A DNA stretch of 64,000 nt, taken from the NCBI GenBank assembly GCA_000611775.1, contig KK106981.1:3898668-3962667 (forward strand). The letters are read 5' to 3'. The stretch comes from Umbilicaria muhlenbergii. Its lineage: Eukaryota > Ascomycota > Lecanoromycetes > Umbilicariales > Umbilicariaceae. Each line of letters starts with the position of its first letter. The first letter of the stretch is position 1. The notes under the pieces were generated by a model. It saw only the letters and a list, made by a program, of their open reading frames with translations, was not told the DNA's origin and did not search any database. Shown here in pieces: positions 1 through 9,569 of this stretch. Made by a program: the position numbers and the translations under genes.

Positions 1-390
1 CGAGTGCATGCATGCCCATCCTCTATTCCCATATTCAGGGATTGCACAATCTACTTTCTCAGCCTGCGGCGACTGGAAAAATGTACGTGACTACGACGGA
101 ATGAGCTGGTGATAGGCGGAGGGAAAGAAGAACAGCAAGCACACCAAAGCGAAAACATGATCGATCATGTCGCGGGTGAAGTTGATGCCAACACTTTTGA
201 TATAGACAAAGCCAAAAGTGGCCGCTGCGTCGACTAACTTGGCCGGAGTGTCCTTGTCGGAGTTGGAGATGTCGATGATAGGGATGCGTGAGAGAGAAGC
301 ATGGCCGTTTGCTCCGACGGCGGGCATGATGAGATCAGAAGGCTGTTTTTCAACATGCATGACAGATAAAAAGGAGAACTGCAAGGTCAT
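1..390 (-). CDS. 2-oxoglutarate/Fe(II)-dependent dioxygenase, N-terminal part (runs off the left edge)
   Basis: The reading frame starts at 390 and encodes the N-terminal non-haem dioxygenase domain (DIOX_N, isopenicillin-N-synthase-like): RIPIIDIS, then ATFGFVYIKS and a helix ending DHVFAL. A donor (GTGTGC) follows at 144. Two in-frame acceptors nine bases apart are possible, giving exon 2 from 72 or from 63. Exon 2 continues with EKVDCAIPEYGNRGW, typical of this family just before the jelly-roll core. The core with the HxD...H iron ligands lies outside the window, so substrate cannot be guessed. Members oxidise small molecules and are often in secondary metabolism. An internal Met (MHVEKQ) could be the true start. 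Family call firm, function open. Confidence 0.8.
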
Positions 391-668
391 GGCGGATATG
401 CTGAATGCTGAATGTTGATAGCCTAATCCTGGTTCCTTGGTGCCGAGTCATGCAGTGTTCTGTCTTTTCGATGGAACAAGGCAAGCACCAAATGCTTGAC
501 TACCTGCTTTTACTTCTTATCAAAGTGCCCTCGGAGACCACCTTGAACCCCTGAGCCTTTTCCTGAGCCTTTTCCTCTTCCTCTTCCTCTCCACGTCCAC
601 GTTCCCTCCACGCCCTTGCCGCAGACTCTGATAAGGCATGTACAGAGTAAGGCTACTGGACCCTTGTT

Positions 669-1338
669 TGGGTCCCGTCGAGCCCGTCTAACAGACAGCC
701 AACGGCGCGTAAACTAAACGCGAATTAACATCTAATGCCCTACATTTTATAATTGTCTAGCAGGTAGATTAAGCAACAGTTTATGCTGAGCTGCGGAGGG
801 GCTTTTTGTTCAACTCAGTATGCTCTTTCATAATGTTTCACTAACCACACCGGTAAATTCAATCATCTACAGGAAAGATGTAAACATTTATCAGAAAGGC
901 CCTCTGCCATCTCTATAGTTGTAGTTCTTTAAAACCCGTCTTGATTCTATGAGTATACGTTGAACGGTTTCAGCACTCATAACCTGAGCAGCTAGCTATA
1001 CGCCGCTGGCTGTCTCATAAACAGGTCACGTTTATAAGACAGCCAGCGGTGCGTAAGCTACTCACTAGTCATATTCAAAATATGAAAGCTGAAGGAGATC
1101 AGAACCTCATGATGTTACAGCTGTCCAAGAGCTGATCGGCCCTTGTCGATTGACAGCTTTTTCAAGCAAACTTCAGAGATGACAGAGGGCCTTCATGTTG
1201 GTGTTTAGATCTTCTCTGTGCAGCAATGAAACGGACAAGGCGCCCCTAAGCCAGATGGGACAAACATAAAAATGCAGGTCGCTAGCTGCTAGCTCCTGTT
1301 AGTCTGCACACCGCTAGCTACTTTGTAGACGGGACCCA
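669..1338. repeat. Candidate small non-autonomous element with 11-bp terminal inverted repeats
   Basis: TGGGTCCCGTC at 669-679 is the exact reverse complement of the bases at 1328-1338, which bounds a 670-bp non-coding segment. Inside is a strong hairpin (1003-1048), and a related AGACAGCCAACGG sequence lies near 693. No clear target-site duplication is visible and no transposase is encoded, so this may be a MITE or a chance arrangement. Confidence 0.35.
1003..1048. repeat. 20-bp inverted repeat hairpin
   Basis: CCGCTGGCTGTCTCATAAAC at 1003-1022 pairs with the segment at 1029-1048 with one mismatch, across a 6-bp loop. A third diverged copy of the arm (AGACAGCCAACGGCGCG) lies near 693-709. 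This is likely an internal structure of the small element around it. Confidence 0.6.
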
Positions 1339-1745
1339 TTATTAACGGGACTGAGACCATGTCGAGCTTGTTTGTACCTTAACGAGTCAAGCTCTTCTCT
1401 CCCCGTCTCCCGTGCTCGGTCCAAAGTTAAATCGACTTTCCCCACTCGTACCTCGAATTAATTACGGATCTACGGTATCCGTACAGGATACCTTTTTTGA
1501 TTACCCTACCGTGTAACGACTTCACACGTCCTCGCGACAAGAAACTATTCCCATCCCCATTCCCATTCCCATTCCCCTTGCTCTTCTCTCCCTGTCAGCT
1601 TGAGTTCATTCCCACCACTCACCTCTAGTCCGTCATCTCATAGCAACACTGTTTCCCCTCTGCCCTTTTCGATGGTGTTCGGTGTTCTAAAGTGATTCGT
1701 TTCTTTTCGGAGCGGTGCCGTCGTTCAGCCGTTTGATCTTACATC

Positions 1746-4419
1746 ATGGGCAGTGAGTTCAAGACCTACAACAGCGCTGCAGCTCACTCGATCGAAGCTA
1801 ACGCAGTCATCTTGAAGTTTCGAAATTCGACCCGTGGGCAAGCCGCTATGCCAAATCAATGCCCCTCACCTGTCTCAAGGACAGTGTCATCGGTATCGAT
1901 GCGGCATATTACCTTGAACATCTACTTACGCCCTCAAAGGAACCCCTGCTCTCGGCGCTTGGAGGCTCTCCCTTGGGCCTAGAATCTGCTATCATGAAAG
2001 AGCTGAGTGTACTACAAGCGGCTGGTTTCAAGCCTCATTTCGTCTTCAACGGATTGGATTATGGTATCAAGGACGATCCGTTTGGGCCTTCTATAGCCTC
2101 CTCCCATGCGAACGCTGCCGCTTTCGACATCTACGAAAAGGAGATGCCAGACGAAGCTATTAACGTCTTCAAGAAATCAGGCAAGGCCTTGATGTGCAAG
2201 AGCCGCAGTGCCGTCTCTCGCTAACACAGCTATAGGCTCTCCTACCGCTTCTGCATTGTCGGAGTTCCTGAAGAAGGTATTACACCAGCATAGGATAGAG
2301 TTCACTGTGGCGCCGTACAGTGCTCTAGCACAGGTATATGCTTTTCCGTCTACTAATGCCGCAAGTCTGACCTGATCGCAGCTCGCCTACTACGAGAAGC
2401 ATCCCAGTCAGTTCATTGACGCTGTCTACGGCCCCTCAGAACTCTTCCTCTACGGCATCGACAAACTCATCACCAAATTCGATCTGGCTCACGAGTACAC
2501 GGAAAAGGGTAATCCCAAGAGCGCTTCACGATATGTATTAGAGGAGTCTACTTTCCGGTGGATTGATAGGCGCACGTGCTTGGCCGAGCTTAACGAAGTA
2601 CCAGTAGAGATTTTTGTTGATGCCTGTTTCCTGGCAGGTTCGAATATTCTGCCAACCTTTCCACCGCTGAAGAATGTAACGCTCTATCCCAAAGAATACT
2701 CTTTCCGTGATGTAGTCACGATGGTGGTGTCTTGTGGGCGAAACATAACAGCGTTGTGCGCGCAGTACCAGGACGACCCTCAGGTCAAAGAGTTGGATTA
2801 TCTTGACAGATACAGACGGGCTTCGACCGGCATCAAGCATCACATCGTCATCAACAAAGACGGAAATGTTGAGACGCTCGATAAAGAACATGCACCGTCA
2901 GATGTACACGATTGCATAGGACAACGTCTTCCAGAGGAGCTTAACATGTATCTCTCGCGCGGGATGCTCCGACCACGAGTACTTAGTTGGTTGACTTCCG
3001 GCACGATCTTTGTGACCGCTCCTTGCGAGGGTGGTGATTCTCGTGAATACCAGAGCCTTGTCAAAACCCAGTTGGAACCGTTCAGAAGACAAACGCTCTG
3101 TCTTCTCTCAGAGTGTCTGAACCGCTATTACCAGCGCAAGGAGATCACAACTCGGTTTTGGTTCGACACGGAGTCTGATTCAAAAGTCAATCTTAGAGAT
3201 TTGCTTCCCTCACCAAAAGATGCACTTAATAGTTGGATCGTGAGAGATAGTTTGATTGTAGAACAGCGCCAAAAGCTTAAGGTGAGGACATACAATCTGT
3301 CGGTCGACACCTTATCTGATTCAGGATTAGCAGATGCCACAAGAGAGTAGTTTGCCAGGTTCTCTCGCATATGCCATTCGGAGCTTGTGTGACGCTACTT
3401 TCGCTTCGAAGACCTTAACGCCTAAGCCCAAGACTGGCTTTCAGGTTCGTATTCCTTCAAAGACGTCCAAGGCACCTTCTGACGGCTGCCAGCCTTTAGT
3501 GACTCGGCAGGAGATAATCACCAATGCTGTTTGGCGGTTTCTGCAACTTCGTGGCTATGTTGACAGCAAGCACGAGCTAACGTCTTGGGGAAAGGTCATG
3601 GAAATCACCTTGACGGCTTGCGGATCATCCAAGGAGCAAGAAGAAGCAGCCTTTGTAGCAGTGGAGTTACTCCGGCTTGGGTTACTCAACGCCAGTCCGA
3701 TGTTCTCGAACTACTCTGGGACACCTCTCCGAGGGACAGGTCAGTGAAGATAATGCGATCTAGGGTCACAGTGACCACGACTGACTTTGTTATAGACACC
3801 GATAAACGCAATTGCCTGCTTGTGTCTCGAGTTACTTCGTTAGGCAAACTCCGACATCAACCAAAAGGCTACAGTGGGCCCTTGAGCCGGCATCTCCTGG
3901 GTTACCACTCCATCATATCGACCCTCGGTGCAAGCCTGAGAGATCTCGTTGAGATCAGTCTCACCACGATGTTTCTTGACGGGAATACCGATAGGGACCG
4001 CAACGATTGGATGGATCTTGCTCTTAGGTCTGCACCCTTATCCGTATCTCCTTTGTGCACGCTTACTTATTACAAGCAGTTTGCCATTCTACGATGAAAA
4101 CTCTTATGCGCTCGGCGTTGTTATGAAAACATACCTCGACGAGCTTCTTACGCGCGACGACCCGACTTCCGAGACGACGCGGGCGGAGATGAAGGCCAAA
4201 GGTCCTGAGTGGTGTCAGTACTGCGATTTTGCCGGAAGTCTAGACGACGCATTTCATCTGTGGGATGCCGTAAGTCCCCAGCCAAGGTGCCATGTAGGTG
4301 ACGAGCCCAGCTAAACAACGTGATATCAGGTCTACAAAGGGGTGAAAACGGCTGGTGCGGAAGTCAGGGAGCAGGACATGTGGGATGAGGTGGACAAGTG
4401 GCTTGCCGTAAGGAGATGA
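1746..4419 (+). CDS. MKT1: Mkt1-like XPG-fold protein (post-transcriptional regulator)
   Basis: Eight exons fit: 1746-1752, 1818-2180, 2236-2333, 2382-3281, 3334-3739, 3796-4027, 4080-4269 and 4330-4419, giving 761 aa, normal for fungal Mkt1. The first exon is only ATGGGCA. The frame then reads SKFDPWASRYAK and DSVIGIDAAYYLEHLL, the XPG N-region. The central part matches the XPG-I/Mkt1 core (FIDAVYGPSELFLYGID). The C-terminal Mkt1 domain includes DTDKRN, GPLSRHLLGYHS and SLPFYDENSYALGVVMKTYLDELL. Mkt1 works with Pbp1 in cytoplasmic mRNP control of specific transcripts in yeast. Nuclease activity is not expected. Intron 2 (2181-2235) appears to begin with GC instead of GT. Confidence 0.9.
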
Positions 4420-5134
4420 TCTGGTTGATTGTGACCGAAGTGAGTCAGTTCAAGCATGTGGATCTGAGGGCTCCCAAGAGACCAGATACGGCCCAACCAG
4501 CTCGAAGCGACCGTCGAAGCACTATAGCATCACACGTGGAAAGGCTTTGCACTTGATCGGGGGACGAGAAACCATAGTCGAACCATAGATTTGCACATGC
4601 ATCTTCAAGACGGAAACCGGCACAAGTATGTGAGCGATCAAGCAAGAATAGCTCGAGCAATGTTGGAGAGTCACCTTAGATGCTTAGAGTAGTAAGCCAG
4701 CTTTTTGCATGGACGCGTAGACCATCAGACGCATGACAACGCAGGTTTGTCTTTTCCAGATGATATCTGCTTATGCACTGGTTCACCGTCTGTGCCTTCA
4801 AAGACATGTGGAGGTAGAACAGTATGAGCTTATGCGAAATGTGATGAAGGAGGAAAAAGGGGGGGGGGACTTGGCAGATGTGGCGTCGCTTATCCGGCCC
4901 GGTTCCGTAACTTTCGTTGGCGCAGCGTGGCATCTTCGAGGCACAAAAGTGCGAGTACCTGCATTTGCATCCCTTCCCATTTCTCATTTCACCTTTCTCA
5001 GCAGAACAAATCTCTCTTCTGTTCGCACTTCCTCAAGAACGTTGCTTCGTTTGTCAATATCCCCTCCTCTAGCTCATTCCTCCTCACCATTGGGAACGGA
5101 AACGTGACGACTTTCTAGAGCCAGCCAGCCAGCC
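4420..5134. other. Intergenic region and PDI promoter
   Basis: No convincing coding sequence. A run of nine G residues lies at about 4860-4868, pyrimidine-rich stretches precede the PDI start, and a UPRE-like site lies at 4923-4929. Confidence 0.6.
4923..4929 (+). promoter_or_regulatory. UPRE-like site (CAGCGTG) upstream of the PDI gene
   Basis: CAGCGTG, the core of the yeast unfolded-protein-response element bound by Hac1, occurs about 205 bp before the PDI start codon. PDI genes are classic UPR targets, so the position is meaningful, but a 7-mer also occurs by chance and fungal HacA sites vary. Confidence 0.45.
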
Positions 5135-6297
5135 ATGGCTAAACTCAGCTACCTCCTCCTCTCCTCCCTCGCCATCCTCGGTGCCAACGCGGCATCGTCC
5201 GTCCTCGACCTCATCCCCGGCAACTTTGACCAAGTGGTCCTGAAATCGGGCAAGCCCGCCCTTGTCGAATTCTTTGCCCCATGGTGCGGTCACTGCAAGA
5301 ACCTTGCCCCCATCTACGAGGAGCTGGCGACCAACTTTGCCTTTGCCGAGGATAAGGTCTCCATCGGCAAAGTCGACGCAGACGAGCACAAGGACCTGGG
5401 TCGGAAGTTTGGCGTTCAAGGCTTCCCCACGCTGAAGTGGTTTGACGGCAAGAGCGATACACCTACCGATTACACTGGGGGCCGTGACTTGGAAAGTTTG
5501 TCGAAATGGATCACGGACAAGACCGGACTGAAACCCAAGGCAAAGAAGGCGGCACCGAGCGCAGTTGAGATGTTGAACGATCAGACATTCAAGCAACAAA
5601 TTGGAGGCGATAAAGATGTCTTGGTTGCATTTACTGCACCCTGGTGTGGACGTAAGTAAACCCTTGATGCCCTAGAGAACCTTTGGAGGTCAGGCTAAGT
5701 ACCTCCTTCCTCCTCACAGACTGCAAGAGCCTGGCACCTACCTGGGAGAGCCTTGCCGAGGACTTTGCCGCCGAACCAAATGTCTTGGTGGCCAAGGTTG
5801 ACGCTGAGGCTGAGAACTCCAAATCGACGGCGGAGGCTCAAGGAGTCAAGTCGTACCCGACGATTAAATACTTTCCCAGGGGATCCACGACTCCCCAAGC
5901 ATACGAAGGCGGTCGCTCCGAAGCGGACCTTGTGGCATTCCTCAATGAGAACGCCGGCACCCATCGCGCCGTGGGTGGTGGGTTGGACGCAAAAGCTGGC
6001 ACCATCGAAGCATTGGACAGCATTGTCGCCAAGTTTACAGCTGGAGCGACGCTGGCCACCCTCTCCGAAGAGGCGATCAAGGCGGCCACCGGCCTGAAGG
6101 ACAAGTATGCTCAGTACTACGTCAAGGTCTTTGACAAACTCAGCAGCAACGAGGGCTACGCGGAAAAGGAGCTTACAAGGCTGGAGGGTCTGCTAAAGAA
6201 GGGCGGGCTGGCGCCGGAGAAGCTTGATGACCTGATGTCGCGAACGAACATTCTTCGGAAGTTTTCATCCAAAGGAAGTGCCAAGGACGAGCTATAA
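5135..6297 (+). CDS. erp38: Protein disulfide-isomerase, ERp38/P5 type
   Basis: Two exons (5135-5651 and 5720-6297) give 364 aa. The first 20 residues form a signal peptide (MAKLSYLLLSSLAILGANAA). Two thioredoxin domains follow, each with the redox motif APWCGHC (cysteines near residues 51/54 and 171/174). The intron splits the second motif. The C-terminal ~110 residues match the all-helical ERp29C domain seen in Neurospora Erp38. The protein ends in KDEL, an ER retrieval signal. It forms and rearranges disulfides in ER clients. A UPRE-like motif in the promoter suggests UPR control. Length and domain order are family-typical. Confidence 0.95.
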
Positions 6298-7197
6298 ATT
6301 TTTCATAGTTGGTTGACGGGCGGATCGGGGCATCGGAATGGGGAGGATTTTTGTTTGAAAAATCAAATACACAGCAATGCATCCTGTTTACCCATTGAAA
6401 TGTAGTGAGGCCCGTGGCAGCTCTCTTTGGTCGCAGCATCAAATGAATGTCTTATACAGAGTACTGTACGTGGCAGAGTAGAGGGCATGTGTGCGTGCAT
6501 GTATGACGGCCGAGGGTCTCTGGCAACAAGGTTGCAACTTTCAGCAGCGTCTCACCTCTCTCCTAGTGTTTATGCAGTCATCCTTTTTCGCTTGGCCAAC
6601 TGGGCGTTCCTGTTTCTGTAGACGCTGTCGATATTCCGGACCTCTTTCGGGCTAATCATAAAAATGGCAAGGTAGAGAAGCTGAAGACAAGGTAAGAGTA
6701 TCGGACATAAGTCATGAATAGAGGGAAACCAGCCAGAAGATATATGGACAAAATTAGTGTCAGTCTCCAGCTGGAGCCCCTCTCAGTTTTACAAAAGCAA
6801 GCTGACGTATCCAAATCCCCGAGGTCCATTATCCGCTCCTCAACGTCTATTCAGTGGTTCAGTGGTTGACGGGATCCCCAGTTAAGGACTACCACTTACT
6901 CTATACATATGCCTATAGGCTATTTTCCCTCTATCTATAACTTATATCCGATATTCTTACAGTAGCAGAGTTGAGTCATACAGTCCGATCGCTTCATGAA
7001 GCGATCAATCAACTGACTATACAACTTACTTTGTAAGAGACAGCTCGTTCTTGTTGATCCTGTGTATATAAATGCTGAGAGACGAGGATGGGCTGCTTGA
7101 TTGCAATCATGTCTAAGTTATTTAATGACTGCTCCTGGGTATACCAACGCCATATGCTGATCGAAAACGCCTGATATATTGTGTCCTATGCCCTTTC
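6298..7197. other. Intergenic region between PDI and HSBP1
   Basis: No gene recognised. The only notable structure is a perfect 20-bp palindrome at 6987-7006. Short open frames here have no family resemblance. Confidence 0.55.
6987..7006. repeat. Perfect 20-bp palindrome
   Basis: GATCGCTTCATGAAGCGATC reads the same on both strands. It lies about 190 bp past the HSBP1 stop codon (that gene is on the minus strand) and could form a cruciform or bind a dimeric factor. No second copy was seen. Confidence 0.7.
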
Positions 7198-7548
7198 TCA
7201 ACTGGCCTGATCGGTCTCGTTGCCCGTTTGGATGGCGGCCTCCAGAGAGTCCAGCCGTCGTGACATGTCGTCCACTGGATCGCATCAGCGACAATAAGCA
7301 CTCAGGAAGCATTGCAGGCGATCAGCTTACTCTTCGCGAAGATCTCGGCAGAAACGGCGGAGAATTTCGTGGACAGCCCGTTAAGTAGATCATCTACGAC
7401 AGCGGTGAGTTCTGCTGGCGCATCATCTGCAGTCTAGGTGGCAACGGATATCAGTAACCTCCCGGATGCGTAAGAGCCGTAAGAAGCCTACCGCGTCTGT
7501 CCGCAGGTGCCCATCTTCCGTCACTCGATCTTTTTCAGGAGAGGACAT
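7198..7548 (-). CDS. hsbp1: Heat-shock factor-binding protein 1 (HSBP1) family
   Basis: Three exons (7548-7492, 7433-7331, 7274-7198) give 78 aa, close to the 76 aa of human HSBP1. The core reads ELTAVVDDLLNGLSTKF and then MDDMSRRLDSLEAAI, the heptad-repeat coiled coil by which HSBP1 trimerises and contacts the heat-shock factor HSF1 to dampen its activity. The gene is too fragmented by introns to stand out as one open frame. The frame is open upstream to an ATG at 7770, which would add a 74-aa Lys/Glu-rich tail. I prefer 7548 because family members are short, but the longer form is possible. It is head-to-head with EBP2. Confidence 0.8.
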
Positions 7549-7943
7549 CTTCGAGAACGAGGCGACCGAGAGTGGACTAGGAGTCAGTTTCTTCTTCGAA
7601 TCCGCACTCAGCCGCTGGCTCGGTTGTATGAGGGTGAGTTTGGCAGCATGTTTTGGAGGAAGCGGCTTTCGGGAGATCTCCTGCTCTTTCTCCTTCTCCT
7701 TGTCCTTGTCGGTCTCCTTCTCCTCGCGTAGAAAAGGCGGCGTCGGCAGCATGGCGTGGAAGCTTGGCATCGCTAGTCAGCCCTGTGGAGCGGGGGACCC
7801 CCCTGCACGTTTGACCTAAAACGAAGAGGGCGGGCCAAACTGAGAGAACAACTAAAAAAGTCCAAGTCCACGCCAAGTCTCAATTCTTGTCACCGTTACC
7901 TTCACAAACGTCTCAACTATCCCAGATTACAGGAACAACGAGA
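7549..7943. promoter_or_regulatory. Divergent HSBP1/EBP2 intergenic region
   Basis: This ~400-bp gap drives HSBP1 leftwards and EBP2 rightwards. About 7675-7735 is pyrimidine-rich (CTT/CCTTG repeats). Part of it may be coding if HSBP1 starts at 7770. Confidence 0.5.
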
Positions 7944-9244
7944 ATGGCAAAGAAGAGCAAATTGCTGGCTGCGCTTGATGCGCACAAAGGCAGAGATTTC
8001 AAGAAGGAGCACCAAATGAAAATGCTGAAGCAAGCAGAGAGGAGGAAAAAGACCAAGCAAGTAGATGAAGTCTCGGAGGATAAGAGTGAAGAACCACGCG
8101 GCCCTCAAGTGGATAACACACCGGCACAGCTCGACGTGGAGAGCGAAGGATGGGAGACAGACGAAAGCGAGGCAGCACTTACAGCTGTAGGTGGGCAATA
8201 TTCCAAAAGGTTGGGCTGGATTTGACGCGCTGTACTTCAGATTGACACCTCACGCATTGATGACAGCGAGAGTGATAGTGAAGAGAGTTTGGAAGACGGG
8301 CTCGAAATTGCCGAGGGCGGAAGTGAATTGGGTGAAGGCGATGGGAACGAAGAGCAGGACATTCCATTGTCAGACCTCGAAGACCTCTCCGATGAGGAGA
8401 AAGACGATGTGGTCCCCCATCAACGTCTTACAATTAACAACACCACCGCACTACTCAAGGCTCACAAATCCATTGCCTTTTCCTCCAAGCTCCCGTTCTC
8501 CGAACATCAATCCGTCACCTCGGCCGAACCCGTCTCCATCGCCGACGTGAATGATGACCTTGCCCGCGAACTTGCATTTTACAAACAATCACTCGACGCG
8601 GTCAGAGAGGCGCGAGCGCTCCTGAAGAAAGAGGGTGTGCCTTTCTCTCGGCCCGCGGACTACTTTGCCGAGATGGTCAAGAGCGATGAGCATATGGGCA
8701 AGATCAAGCAAAAGATGACGGATGAAGCAGCCAACAAGAAGGCAGCCGCCGAGGCGAGGAAGCAGAGGGATCTGAAGAAGTTTGGCAAGCAGGTGCAGAT
8801 AGCGAAGTTGCAGGAGCGGGACAAGGCGAAGAGGGAGACGCTGGACAAGATCAACATTCTAAAAAGAAGTGAGTTGTCGTCTTTGGTCCCACAGTGCTTG
8901 CGTCTACCGTTTATCAGCGCAGCTGACACCAGACTCTCGTAGAACGCAGGGATGCAGATACGGACAACGCGCAAGAAGAAGACCTCTTTGACGTCGCTCT
9001 GGAGGACGCGAGCAAAGGCGACAAGTCGAGCCGTACAGATCGGAGGGGTGCCGGCGGGCGGACCCAGGGTAAGCGGCAAAAGCGGGACGAGAAATTCGGC
9101 TTTGGAGGGAAGAAACGCTTCTCCAAGAGCGGAGATGCCGTCTCCAGTGGGGATTTACGCGGTTTTTCGTCGAAGAAAATGAAAGGGCAGAAGGCGAAAG
9201 GCGGGCCGCAACGCTTGGGGAAGAGTCGAAGAGCGAAACAGTGA
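7944..9244 (+). CDS. EBP2: rRNA-processing protein Ebp2 (60S assembly)
   Basis: Exons 7944-8186, 8241-8868 and 8943-9244 give 390 aa. The start MAKKSKLLAAL was chosen over an upstream in-frame ATG (7887), since Ebp2 homologues begin close to this point. The N-terminus is acidic (runs of Asp/Glu/Ser), followed by the Ebp2 core: VPFSRPADYFAEMVKSDEHM, then a Lys/Ala coiled coil with KKFGKQVQIAKLQER and a basic tail with DEKFGFGGKKRFSKSG and LRGFSSKKMKG. Ebp2 is a nucleolar factor needed for 27S pre-rRNA processing and partners Rrs1. Strong match along the full length. It shares the ribosome-biogenesis theme with SPB1. Confidence 0.93.
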
Positions 9245-9569
9245 TCAAAGGTGTCGGTGAGGATTGGAAAAACAGCATGAAGCTCCGAGTGCGTATGCCT
9301 TTCCTTGTGCTTCTGTATTGTTCACTACGAAGGATCTGTCCTTTCACGACACAGCACCAGACCGCCAGCACTCTTACAGTGCCCATGCCAAGAAGCTGAG
9401 CCTGGGAAGGTTTAACAACCAAAAGGCATAGCACAACAACAAACCCGTTATTTGGCACTGTTGTTCTTTACCACTACCGCCTGCAAGAGCACCGGGCTAT
9501 CTCATTTGCCAACGCGTTGCGGGAAAGGACGGGTATCGTGAAAACCAGAAATAGCAAAACAGATTCACT
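9245..9569. other. Convergent 3' intergenic region
   Basis: Lies between the 3' ends of EBP2 and the Raf2-like gene and probably holds both 3' UTRs. No gene or repeat seen. Confidence 0.5.

Larger units (their letters stand above)
391..1745. other. Intergenic region between the dioxygenase and MKT1
   Basis: No convincing gene. It holds pyrimidine-rich tracts at about 575-600 and CCCATT-type repeats at about 1545-1580, the latter close to the MKT1 start and plausibly part of its promoter. Between about 669 and 1338 there are inverted short repeats suggesting a small fossil transposon, listed separately. Confidence 0.6.

Noticed and set aside
1746-1982. Open frame starting at the MKT1 ATG and reading on to 1982
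   Set aside because: It reads through intron 1 in the wrong frame. The conserved XPG frame begins after the splice at 1818.
7466-7819. Plus-strand frames opposite HSBP1
   Set aside because: Shadows of the minus-strand gene and its pyrimidine-rich upstream region; no family match.
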